A stretch of 64,000 bases of DNA from JBELHO01 sp042091375 (lineage in GTDB: Bacteria > Pseudomonadota > Gammaproteobacteria > Enterobacterales > Alteromonadaceae). Shown piece after piece: positions 34,538 to 42,531 of the stretch; the stretch's first letter is position 1; every line of letters starts with the position of its first letter. The position numbers and the translations under genes are program-made. The notes beneath the pieces were generated by a model. It was not told the origin of the DNA, made no database searches, and saw only the letters and a program-made list of their open reading frames with translations. The DNA lies in the NCBI GenBank assembly GCA_042091375.1, contig JBELHO010000002.1:62001-126000 (forward strand), given 5' to 3'.

Positions 34538-35167
34538 TTATTCCTCATGCTGCTGATGACGTTGTTGTAATACCGCCATCACCTCAGATAAGTGAATGTC
34601 TTTGTTGTTTAATAACACTAAACTATGGTACAGCAAATCTGCACATTCGCCTAATAAATCGTCTTTAGTCTCGGCAACCGCAGCGAGCGCTACTTCTACG
34701 CCTTCTTCGCCAACCTTTTGCGCAATTTTTGTAGTACCACTGGCCAGTAAACGGGCAGTATAACTTTGCTCAGGTGGCTCGTCTTGACGACTTGCAATGA
34801 TTTGTTCCAATTGACTTAAAAAGTTCTGTTGGGTTAATTTCTGTTCAGGGAAACACGATTCCGTGCCCAAATGACAGGTGGCACCTAACGGCTGACAAGC
34901 TATTAATAGACTATCAGCATCGCAATCTGCTAACACTTGTTTCACTTGTAAATAATTGCCAGATGTTTCGCCTTTACACCACAACCTGTTTTTTGAACGA
35001 CTAAAAAAAGTCGCTTTACCGCTATTTAAGGTGTGTTCGAGGGCGTCAATATTCATAAACCCCTGCATTAATATCGCACCGGTTTTGTGGTGCTGAATGA
35101 TTGCAGGTAACAGTTCGTCCATTTTTTGCCAAGCGAGTTGGGCGATATTTTCCGTTGTTACTAACAT
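34538..35167 (-). CDS. hisI: HisIE: phosphoribosyl-AMP cyclohydrolase / phosphoribosyl-ATP pyrophosphohydrolase
   Basis: A 209-residue bifunctional enzyme for steps two and three of histidine synthesis. The N-terminal cyclohydrolase (about 1-115) shows W-C-K-G-E-T-S-G, the D-C-D-A-D metal motif and zinc-type cysteines. The C-terminal pyrophosphohydrolase (about 118-205) shows K-V-G-E-E-G-V-E. It is the last gene of the operon and overlaps hisF by 7 bp. Confidence 0.96.
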   Translation of the reverse strand: MLVTTENIAQLAWQKMDELLPAIIQHHKTGAILMQGFMNIDALEHTLNSGKATFFSRSKNRLWCKGETSGNYLQVKQVLADCDADSLLIACQPLGATCHLGTESCFPEQKLTQQNFLSQLEQIIASRQDEPPEQSYTARLLASGTTKIAQKVGEEGVEVALAAVAETKDDLLGECADLLYHSLVLLNNKDIHLSEVMAVLQQRHQQHEE

Positions 35168-35937
35168 GATCTGATCTCTATTTTTTGGTTAATTAAGAAG
35201 TCTTTTAGCTCTGCTATTGCAATAATGTTTTTGTGAAAAACACTGGCTGCAAGGGCACCATCAACGTCAGTTTGCGTAAACACATCAGCAAAATGCTCGG
35301 TCTGGCCAGCACCACCAGAGGCAATTAAAGGCACTGAACATATATTCCGTGCTTGTTTAAGTTGCTCAATATCATATCCTTGCCGCACGCCATCTTGATT
35401 CATGCAGTTTAATACGATTTCGCCTGCACCTAAGGTTTGCACTTTTTCAATCCAATCAAAAGTGTGCCATTGGCTTTGTTGAGTTTTTCGCTCATCGCCA
35501 GTAAATTGATAAACTTGATATTGCAGGGTGTTTGGGTCAAAAAAACTGTCAATGCCGACGACAATACATTGTTGACCAAACATATCTGCTAGCTCTGAAA
35601 TCAGTTGAGGGTTTAACAGAGCGGGTGAATTTATCGATATTTTATCAGCACCCATCATTAAGATTTGTTTAGCGTCATCCTGATTTTTTATGCCTCCAGC
35701 AACGCAAAATGGAATATCTATGACTTCTGCAACTCGGCTGACCCACTCTTTATCAACCACGCGATCGTCTGAGCTTGCAGTAATATCGTAAAACACCAAT
35801 TCGTCCGCACCTGCTTCAGCATATTTTTGTGCTAAGGGGACAATATCACCAATAATTTCATGGTTGCGAAATTTGACGCCTTTAACGACTTTACCGGCGC
35901 GGACATCTAAGCAAGGAATAATGCGTTTAGCTAACAT
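35161..35937 (-). CDS. hisF: Imidazole glycerol phosphate synthase cyclase subunit HisF
   Basis: A 258-residue TIM barrel, the same length as E. coli HisF. The catalytic aspartates are in I-P-C-L-D-V-R-A-G and V-V-G-I-D-S-F. With HisH it makes IGP and AICAR. The start at 35937 (M-L-A-K-R-I-I-P-C) follows the family; the frame is open to 35985 inside hisA. It overlaps the hisA end by 11 bp, typical of translational coupling. Confidence 0.97.
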   Translation of the reverse strand: MLAKRIIPCLDVRAGKVVKGVKFRNHEIIGDIVPLAQKYAEAGADELVFYDITASSDDRVVDKEWVSRVAEVIDIPFCVAGGIKNQDDAKQILMMGADKISINSPALLNPQLISELADMFGQQCIVVGIDSFFDPNTLQYQVYQFTGDERKTQQSQWHTFDWIEKVQTLGAGEIVLNCMNQDGVRQGYDIEQLKQARNICSVPLIASGGAGQTEHFADVFTQTDVDGALAASVFHKNIIAIAELKDFLINQKIEIRSC

Positions 35938-36688
35938 CAATTGCCTCCGGTTGACTTGGTTGCCAACAAGCAATGGCTTGTTCAAGGGTAAACTTACCTT
36001 CGAGTAAAGCTCGACCTAAAATAACCCCTTTGACCCCTGTTGGGATCAGGGCCTTGATGTCATCAATTGACCCTATACCACCAGATGCTTGCCACTCAAT
36101 ATTCGGGTATTTTTGGCATAACTCGCGATAAAGCTCAACATTTGTTCCTGTCAAGGTGCCGTCTTTGCTGATATCAGTGCATAAAACATGTTTGATACCA
36201 GCATCTTGATATTGACTTAACAAGGCTTCAAGATTTACCCCACTGTCTTTTATCCAGCCATGAGTAGGTAAGGTTTTATTGCCATTCTCATCAATTTTAA
36301 CGTCTAACGCTAACACTATTTTATCGCCGCCATAGCGCGTTAACCATTGCGCAACTAGGCTGGGCTGTTTTATAGCTAAACTGCCAATGACTACCCGATC
36401 TGCACCAAGTGCTAATAACTGTTTTACGTCTTCTTCACAGCGAATACCTCCCCCTACTTGAATGATCATAGTGGCGTGATTCACGACAGTCTTTAAGGTT
36501 GCCAGTTGCCGTTTAGTACTGTCTTTTGCACCGTCTAAATCGACGAAATGCATCACAGTAGCACCGGCATTTGCGTATAACTGTTGACGGTCTTGCACTG
36601 TATAGTGATATTGGGTTTTCTGCGCGTAATCTCCCTGATATAAGCGAACAACGTTACCATCGATTAAATCTATAGCGGGGATCATCAT
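35927..36688 (-). CDS. hisA: ProFAR isomerase HisA
   Basis: A 253-residue TIM-barrel enzyme. The key motifs are P-A-I-D-L-I-D-G-N (catalytic Asp near residue 7) and C-T-D-I-S-K-D-G-T (second Asp). It opens the ribose of ProFAR to give PRFAR. A 114-bp gap separates it from hisH, the longest spacer within hisD-hisI apart from hisG-hisD. Confidence 0.97.
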   Translation of the reverse strand: MMIPAIDLIDGNVVRLYQGDYAQKTQYHYTVQDRQQLYANAGATVMHFVDLDGAKDSTKRQLATLKTVVNHATMIIQVGGGIRCEEDVKQLLALGADRVVIGSLAIKQPSLVAQWLTRYGGDKIVLALDVKIDENGNKTLPTHGWIKDSGVNLEALLSQYQDAGIKHVLCTDISKDGTLTGTNVELYRELCQKYPNIEWQASGGIGSIDDIKALIPTGVKGVILGRALLEGKFTLEQAIACWQPSQPEAIDVS

Positions 36689-36802
36689 AGTGTTTTGATC
36701 CCTGAATTAGTGATTGTTAAGAAAATAGAAGTGTTCATAAAGCCTGTTTAACTCCGCATTTGCTTGTTGTTGCTGGACATCATTTGTGCTCCGCAAAACA
36801 AG

Positions 36803-37429
36803 TTATAAATTTAAAAAGTTGTTAATTATTTTACTGCCTGAAGTACTTGAACGCTCAGGGTGAAACTGGCAGCCAATAAAATTATCTTTACCTATAACTG
36901 CCGAGAAAGATTGACCGTATTCACAGCTTGCCAAGGTGTATTGATTGACTGGAGCGGCGTAGCTATGTACGAAATAAAAATAATCTCCGCTGTTTATGCC
37001 CTCTAAAACAGGGTGCTCTGACACCGAACTTAGGGTGTTCCAGCCCATGTGTGGAAGCCTCAGGTTTGGTGCTTTTAATGGCGATATATCTACGGGGATC
37101 ACACCTAAACAACTAACTGTCGAGTCAGAGGTAACCCCCTCTGCTGAAGACTCTGCCATCAACTGCATGCCCAAGCAAAAGCCTAAAACTGGCTGAGTTA
37201 ATTGTTGTAAACACGCCTGTAAATCTTTTGCTCGAATATTATTCATTGCATGGATCGCGCTTCCTACACCGGGTAAGATAACTTTGTCGGCTTGCTCTAT
37301 TACCGACACATCATCACTTATTAAGGCTTGGTATCCGAGGCGTTGAACGGCAAACTTTACCGATGATAAATTAGCACAGCCAGTATCTACTATGACTACA
37401 TTTTGTTGGCCGTGGGTTGAATTATCCAT
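36803..37429 (-). CDS. hisH: Imidazole glycerol phosphate synthase glutaminase subunit HisH
   Basis: A 208-residue class I glutamine amidotransferase. The catalytic Cys is in L-G-F-C-L-G-M-Q, and the His and Glu are in F-H-P-E-R-S. It supplies ammonia to HisF. Its start abuts the hisB stop (1-bp overlap). Confidence 0.97.
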   Translation of the reverse strand: MDNSTHGQQNVVIVDTGCANLSSVKFAVQRLGYQALISDDVSVIEQADKVILPGVGSAIHAMNNIRAKDLQACLQQLTQPVLGFCLGMQLMAESSAEGVTSDSTVSCLGVIPVDISPLKAPNLRLPHMGWNTLSSVSEHPVLEGINSGDYFYFVHSYAAPVNQYTLASCEYGQSFSAVIGKDNFIGCQFHPERSSTSGSKIINNFLNL

Positions 37430-38517
37430 TAAAGGGCTCCCTTACTGCTCGGCAGTACATCGCCATTGACTATGATCGCCTGGCCCAAACCGCGACCAAA
37501 TACTTTAAATAAACTCTCTACTTGGTGATGACAATTACCAGCGGTGGTTGACAGGTGAAGGGTGATAGCCATAGCGTCAGCTAATGAACGAAAAAAGTGG
37601 CCAACCATCTGGGTTGACATATTACCAACACGACTATCAGAAAAGTCTGCATTAAATTCTAACCAAGGCCTTCCCGATAGGTCGATAGCACACTCGGCTC
37701 GACACTCATCCATTGGCAACACAAAACCAAATCGACCAATACCGCGTTTATCACCGAGTGCTTCTTTGAGTGCTTGTCCTAGTGCAAGGGCTGTGTCTTC
37801 AACACTGTGGTGATCATCAATGTGATAGTCACCAACAACGTTAACATTTAATGAGAAACCTCCATGAGTGGCTATTTGTTCTAGCATATGATCAAAAAAG
37901 CCCAATCCGGTGTGTATCGACACTTGACCGACTTTGTCTAAATTGACCTCAACTTTAATATCGGTTTCTTTAGTGGTGCGAACCACACTGGCGGTTCTTG
38001 CCTTAACTAATAGTTGTTCGGCAATGTTCGACCAATTATTGGTTGCTCTGTTGTATTTAAAAGACTTAATACCCATGTTATTGGCGAGTTGAACATCAGT
38101 ATCGCGATCACCAATAACGTATGAATTGGTAAAGTTGACTCGGCCTTGTTGCAAATATTCACTGACTAGGCCTAACTTGGGTTTTCGACAATTGCAGTTG
38201 TCGTGCTCAAAATGAGGGCAAATTAAAACGTCATCAAAATGAATGCCTTGTGAAGTAAATAATTCCATCATTTTGTTATGAGGTAAATCAAAATCAGCTT
38301 GCGGGTAAGCATCAGTTGCCAAGCCATCTTGATTAGATACCATCACTAAGCGATAACCTTTTTGCTGCAATGACAATAGCGCGGCAATAACGTTTGGCTC
38401 GAACACAAGTTTCTCTAAATTATCAACCTGTTTATCTGATATCGGCTCTTCGATCAGGGTGCCATCCCTATCAATAAATAAAATAGACTGATTTTTTTCG
38501 TTGTTGGCCATGATCAT
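37429..38517 (-). CDS. hisB: HisB: histidinol phosphatase / imidazoleglycerol-phosphate dehydratase
   Basis: A 362-residue bifunctional protein. The N-terminal HAD phosphatase (about 1-165) has D16-R-D18-G-T and a zinc loop of C-P-H and C-N-C-R-K-P. The C-terminal dehydratase (about 172-362) has G-F-F-D-H-M-L and D-D-H-H-S-V-E-D metal-binding motifs. The ATG at 38517 overlaps the hisC stop as ATGA; the third residue is also Met (38511) and either may be used. Confidence 0.97.
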   Translation of the reverse strand: MIMANNEKNQSILFIDRDGTLIEEPISDKQVDNLEKLVFEPNVIAALLSLQQKGYRLVMVSNQDGLATDAYPQADFDLPHNKMMELFTSQGIHFDDVLICPHFEHDNCNCRKPKLGLVSEYLQQGRVNFTNSYVIGDRDTDVQLANNMGIKSFKYNRATNNWSNIAEQLLVKARTASVVRTTKETDIKVEVNLDKVGQVSIHTGLGFFDHMLEQIATHGGFSLNVNVVGDYHIDDHHSVEDTALALGQALKEALGDKRGIGRFGFVLPMDECRAECAIDLSGRPWLEFNADFSDSRVGNMSTQMVGHFFRSLADAMAITLHLSTTAGNCHHQVESLFKVFGRGLGQAIIVNGDVLPSSKGAL

Positions 38518-39638
38518 CTCTCTTGTGTTGATTTAGCTGATATTGCAGCAATGAGGCTATCTTTAATTCGCGACAATTCACCTTCACTACCGATACTAAT
38601 GCGCAGACAATTACTCAAGCTGAGTTGCGAAGATTGATCGCGGATCAAAATGCCCTGTTGCTTCAAGTAGTCAAATATATATTGCTTGACGTTGTGATTA
38701 ACTATTTCGCATAAAATGAAATTAGCGTCGCTTTTAAACACGCGTTTACACCAGGTTTGTTGGTCTAGCCACAAGGATAATGTTTGCCGAGACTGAGTGG
38801 TTTGTTGGACACGCTGATTGACTTCGGCTAGACCTTGCGCAGATAAACTTTTACTGGCTATTTCTGCCACTGGCGCGGCAATCGGGTAAGGAGCGATCAC
38901 CTTGCTGAGTAATTGAATTACTTCGCTATTAGCTAAGGTGAAACCACAACGCAAGCCAGCCAAAGCAAATGCTTTTGACAAGGTTCTCAAGATCACTAAA
39001 TGCGGATACTGTTCGAGTAACTCAATCACCGAATGAGCCGGACAAAACTCAATGTAGGCTTCATCAACCACCACAATGGCACTATCGGCAAACAGCGCCA
39101 AACTGGCTTTGATCGAGTCAATAGTCAGTGTGTTGCCTGTTGGATTACCCGGTGAGCAAAGGAACACCACTTTTACTTGTCCCACTTGCGCAGCTAAACC
39201 ATCGACATCGAGTTGTAACTCATCGTTCAATGGCACTTTGACAATATTTGCGCCGTGGGTTTGCGCACTAATGGCATACATACCATAGGTTGGCGGACAA
39301 ATTAATATACTGTCTTGGTATGCTCGGCAAAAAGTGCGGATAAGTAACTCAATGCCTTCATCAGCGCCTCGGGTTGCCAAAATACACGTTGTGGACAATC
39401 CGCTATATTGGCTATAGGCCTGCATTAAATTTTCTGGTTGAAAGTCTGGGTAACGATTAATACCATCACTTTCAATGAGATAATTACCGGCCCCAGACGC
39501 CTCATTGGCGTTCAACCAGATATTTTCGGTTATTTGCCCCTGTACTGAAGATGAATTACTGCTGTACAATCGCCTAGCCGATTGATAGGGCACCATAGCG
39601 ACTAACTCTTGGCGAACTAGTTTTTCAACGATTGACAT
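38514..39638 (-). CDS. hisC: Histidinol-phosphate aminotransferase HisC
   Basis: A 374-residue PLP enzyme of fold type I. The PLP lysine is in R-T-L-S-K-A-F-A-L-A-G; N-P-T-G-N and V-V-D-E-A-Y-I-E-F are also seen. The start at 39638 (M-S-I-V-E-K-L) has GGAGGAG about 8 nt upstream; the frame open to 39683 is inside hisD. It follows the hisD stop by 1 bp. Confidence 0.96.
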   Translation of the reverse strand: MSIVEKLVRQELVAMVPYQSARRLYSSNSSSVQGQITENIWLNANEASGAGNYLIESDGINRYPDFQPENLMQAYSQYSGLSTTCILATRGADEGIELLIRTFCRAYQDSILICPPTYGMYAISAQTHGANIVKVPLNDELQLDVDGLAAQVGQVKVVFLCSPGNPTGNTLTIDSIKASLALFADSAIVVVDEAYIEFCPAHSVIELLEQYPHLVILRTLSKAFALAGLRCGFTLANSEVIQLLSKVIAPYPIAAPVAEIASKSLSAQGLAEVNQRVQQTTQSRQTLSLWLDQQTWCKRVFKSDANFILCEIVNHNVKQYIFDYLKQQGILIRDQSSQLSLSNCLRISIGSEGELSRIKDSLIAAISAKSTQER

Positions 39639-39639
39639 A

Positions 39640-40941
39640 TCATTGCTCCTCCAAACGAATAGTAACAGCGCGTTTATGGGCATCTAAGCCTTCCGCATCG
39701 GTCAATTCAGTGATGCATTGCGCAATGTTACTCAGGCCTTGTTTACTGATTTGTTGCACGGTAAATCGCCGTGAAAAATCGGCTAAAGACAAACTGGAAA
39801 TCACTTTAGAATAGCCATAGGTGGGTAATACATGGTTAGTGCCACTGGCATAGTCACCTGCTGATTCTGGGGTATAAGCACCGACAAAAATAGATCCTGC
39901 GTTGCGTAAATCGGCTAACAATTGCTCCTGGTTGTCACATTGTATGATCAAGTGCTCGGGGGCGTATCGATTGGAAATAGACACGGCTTGCGTTAAATCT
40001 TCCGTCAAAATCAAGCGGCTTTGTGTCAAGGCTTGTTGAGCAATATCTCTTCTCGATAGTAAGGGCAATTGTACCGTTAATTGTTGCTTAACTTCATCGA
40101 TCAGCGACGCACTGTCTGATAATAAGATCACTTGACTGTCAGGGCCGTGTTCGGCTTGTGATAATAAGTCTGCGGCAACAAAAGCCGGGTTGGCATTGCC
40201 ATCGGCAATAACCAATAGCTCAGATGGACCTGCCGGCATATCAATGGCAAAGCCATTGACTTGCTGTGCTAATTGTTTTTTTGCTTCGGTAACGTATTTG
40301 TTGCCGGGACCGAAAATTTTGTTTACCGGCTTTATGGTTTCCGTACCAAATGCTAGAGCTGCACAAGCCTGAGCTCCGCCTACAGCATATATTTCATCTA
40401 TGCCACACAACTCAGCCGCCACTAATATTTCGTTGGCTAATTGTCCGTGTTTATTGGGCGGGCAAACCAATACCGTTCGCGGACATTTGGCCAATTGCGC
40501 GGGAACACCTAACATTAAAACCGTTGACGGCAGGGGCGCTGAGCCGGCGGGGATGTACAGCCCGACATTTTCTATCGCCTCGGTTTTCAGTGTACAAGTT
40601 ACCCCTGGACTGGTTTGTACGCTAATATCTTCAGTAATTTGTGCTTGGTGAAAACGTTTAATTTGTGCATAAGCCATTTGTATTGCAGCTATTCTCTGCT
40701 CAGACAACGCCTGTTTAGCAGCGTTAATTTGCGCTGCAGATACGGCTAAAGTGTCTAGTGTTGCGCCATCAAATTTTTCTGTTAACTGATAAAGTGCTTT
40801 ATCGCCATTGAGGCGCACATTAGTTAAAATATTTTCAACTTGTTGTGATAATAATTTACTTTCAGCGATGGCAGGACGGGCGAGTGCTCGGCGCTGTTCA
40901 TCAACGGATAGTGTTTGCCAATTAATTATGTGGTTATTCAT
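39640..40941 (-). CDS. hisD: Histidinol dehydrogenase HisD
   Basis: A 433-residue zinc enzyme making the last two NAD-dependent oxidations to histidine. Characteristic blocks are V-G-L-Y-I-P-A-G, G-P-S-E-L-L-V-I-A-D, L-S-Q-A-E-H-G-P-D-S-Q and N-R-Y-A-P-E-H-L, plus N-H-V-L-P-T near the C-terminus. Length agrees with E. coli HisD (434). Confidence 0.97.
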   Translation of the reverse strand: MNNHIINWQTLSVDEQRRALARPAIAESKLLSQQVENILTNVRLNGDKALYQLTEKFDGATLDTLAVSAAQINAAKQALSEQRIAAIQMAYAQIKRFHQAQITEDISVQTSPGVTCTLKTEAIENVGLYIPAGSAPLPSTVLMLGVPAQLAKCPRTVLVCPPNKHGQLANEILVAAELCGIDEIYAVGGAQACAALAFGTETIKPVNKIFGPGNKYVTEAKKQLAQQVNGFAIDMPAGPSELLVIADGNANPAFVAADLLSQAEHGPDSQVILLSDSASLIDEVKQQLTVQLPLLSRRDIAQQALTQSRLILTEDLTQAVSISNRYAPEHLIIQCDNQEQLLADLRNAGSIFVGAYTPESAGDYASGTNHVLPTYGYSKVISSLSLADFSRRFTVQQISKQGLSNIAQCITELTDAEGLDAHKRAVTIRLEEQ

Positions 40942-41072
40942 TACTACTCTTTTCCTGTCAACTGACGTCTGGGTTTATCATTGACTCACTAGCTGGGTAT
41001 ATTAGGCCAATCATAGATACTGGTTATACCGGCATTGTTTGCTTGTTAGTACTGTTGCAACAGAGATTAAGA

Positions 41073-41972
41073 TCAGCCCATCATCTTCTCTATTGGCATG
41101 ACCAGAATGGAATTACAGCCCAAGCGATTTAATTGCTCCATGGTTTCCCAAAAGAAGGTCTCAGTAGCGACAACATGTACCGCGACTATGTCATCTCGTC
41201 CAGCTAACGGCAAAATAGTTGGATTTTCTTTGCCCGGCATCAATTCACAGACCTCGACGATTTTGTCTTTAGGGGCGTGTAACATAATGTACTTGCTCTC
41301 TGTGGCTTTCATTACCCCTTGGATCCGCGGTAACAGCGTATCTAAAATTTGCTGTTTTTGCTGTTCAAGAGGTGTTGAGGTTTGAATAAGTGAAGCATTA
41401 GAGGAAAAAATTTGTTCAACTTCCACCAAACCATTCGCCTCTAACGTCGCACCAGTTGAGACTAAATCACAAATACCATCGGCTAAACCTACACGAGGAG
41501 CGACCTCAACAGAGCCTTTTAATAAACAAAATTCAATATTGATCCCTTTTTCTTTGGCATAGCGATTGAGCAACTGTGGGTATGTGGTGGCAAATCGCAA
41601 GCCATCTAAGCTTTCGATCCCTTGGTATTGAAACTCTTCTGGCATGGCAATAGACAAGCGACAGCCACCAAAATGTAACCCTGAGGTGCGGATATAGCTT
41701 GATTTTTGCCCCATCAACTCACGTTCTAATGCGGTTTCTTCTAATGTGTTGTCACCAACAATGCCTAGATCGCAAACGCCATCCATCACTAGACCTGGAA
41801 TATCAGAGCTACGCACCCGCATAATATCAATAGGCATATTGGTGACATGAGCGAGTAGTCTTCTGTCGGCTACATTTAAACTTAAGCCGCAGCGTTTAAG
41901 TAACGACTTGGTATCATCACTTAAGCGGCCAGATTTCTGCATTGCAATGCGAAGTCTCGGTTCAGTATTCAT
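41073..41972 (-). CDS. hisG: ATP phosphoribosyltransferase HisG (long form)
   Basis: A 299-residue long-form enzyme, the same length as in E. coli, with the C-terminal ACT-like regulatory domain (about 225-299) that binds histidine for feedback inhibition. D-L-G-I-V-G-D-N-T and G-I-C-D-L-V-S-T-G-A-T (phosphoribosyl-diphosphate site) are present. It catalyses the first step of the pathway. It is the first structural gene, just downstream of the leader and attenuator. Confidence 0.97.
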   Translation of the reverse strand: MNTEPRLRIAMQKSGRLSDDTKSLLKRCGLSLNVADRRLLAHVTNMPIDIMRVRSSDIPGLVMDGVCDLGIVGDNTLEETALERELMGQKSSYIRTSGLHFGGCRLSIAMPEEFQYQGIESLDGLRFATTYPQLLNRYAKEKGINIEFCLLKGSVEVAPRVGLADGICDLVSTGATLEANGLVEVEQIFSSNASLIQTSTPLEQQKQQILDTLLPRIQGVMKATESKYIMLHAPKDKIVEVCELMPGKENPTILPLAGRDDIVAVHVVATETFFWETMEQLNRLGCNSILVMPIEKMMG

Positions 41973-42046
41973 GTTGTTTTCCTGTGTAATAAACTTTTTT
42001 GTTAAAATTCGCCTGTATATACAATTACTTGATCCATAAAAAGCGA

Positions 42047-42081
42047 AAACCCCCGAGAGAGGTAGACTCTTTCGGGGGTTT
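42047..42081 (-). terminator. his operon attenuator (terminator stem)
   Basis: The arms 42047-42061 and 42067-42081 pair through AAACCCCCG and CGGGGGTTT plus an AGAG/CTCT extension with one mismatch. Read on the minus strand, the stem is followed by UCGCUUUUU. It lies between hisL (stop at 42146) and hisG (start at 41972), where a histidine attenuator belongs. Confidence 0.9.
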
Positions 42082-42145
42082 AATAACTGTTTTTATCTAA
42101 CGCCACTGAAAGGTCTATAGCCCCTCAGCGAATAAACCTAAGCAG

Positions 42146-42196
42146 CTAATCGTTATGGTGGTGATGATGATGTAGTTGGCTCAGGTTAAATTTCAT
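42146..42196 (-). CDS. hisL: his operon leader peptide
   Basis: A 16-residue peptide, MKFNLSQLHHHHHHND, with six consecutive histidine codons. The ATG at 42196-42194 is preceded on the minus strand by AAGAGAAG. Ribosome stalling at the His codons when charged His-tRNA is scarce would prevent the downstream terminator stem from forming, switching on hisG-hisI. It is too short for standard gene callers. E. coli HisL has seven His codons and the same organisation. Confidence 0.95.
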   Translation of the reverse strand: MKFNLSQLHHHHHHND

Positions 42197-42531
42197 ATTC
42201 TTCTCTTAGCTGGTTTACAGTTGTCGATTGTAGTTGTCGTTTGTAGTTAGTTGTACTTGGTTAATTTGTGTAACTATCAAAATAACTTCTCTATCCATTA
42301 CTCTACTGTTAAAAAGAAAGCCGAGCAAGTGTTTATTTGTATCTGTTTATGCAATTTTAATCTATCAATATAAGTAATTGCATAGTGAAATCCCAACGCT
42401 GATATGTAAATTGCTTGAGCAAACAACTACAACCACTAACCTAGATTACTGCTAAACACAACTAAAGGTGTTTTTTACAGGATTGATCTTTATAATGAGT
42501 TTTTTATGTTTTTATAGTGTTATTGTTTGTG

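Larger units (their letters stand above)
41973..42531. other. his leader and divergent his/yoaA control region
   Basis: This stretch holds the hisL leader peptide, the attenuator and the promoters of the his operon and yoaA. Upstream of hisL a 13-bp near-perfect direct repeat (TTGTCGATTGTAG at 42221-42233, TTGTCGTTTGTAG at 42234-42246) is seen. No other gene is evident. Confidence 0.7.

Noticed and set aside
34525..34555. CAG/CTG-rich inverted repeat at the end of hisI as his operon terminator
   Set aside because: Arms are simple trinucleotide repeats overlapping coding sequence and no U-run follows.
42247..42531. LexA box upstream of yoaA
   Set aside because: No CTGT-N8-ACAG match in the region; the CTGT-containing stretches lack a correct second half.
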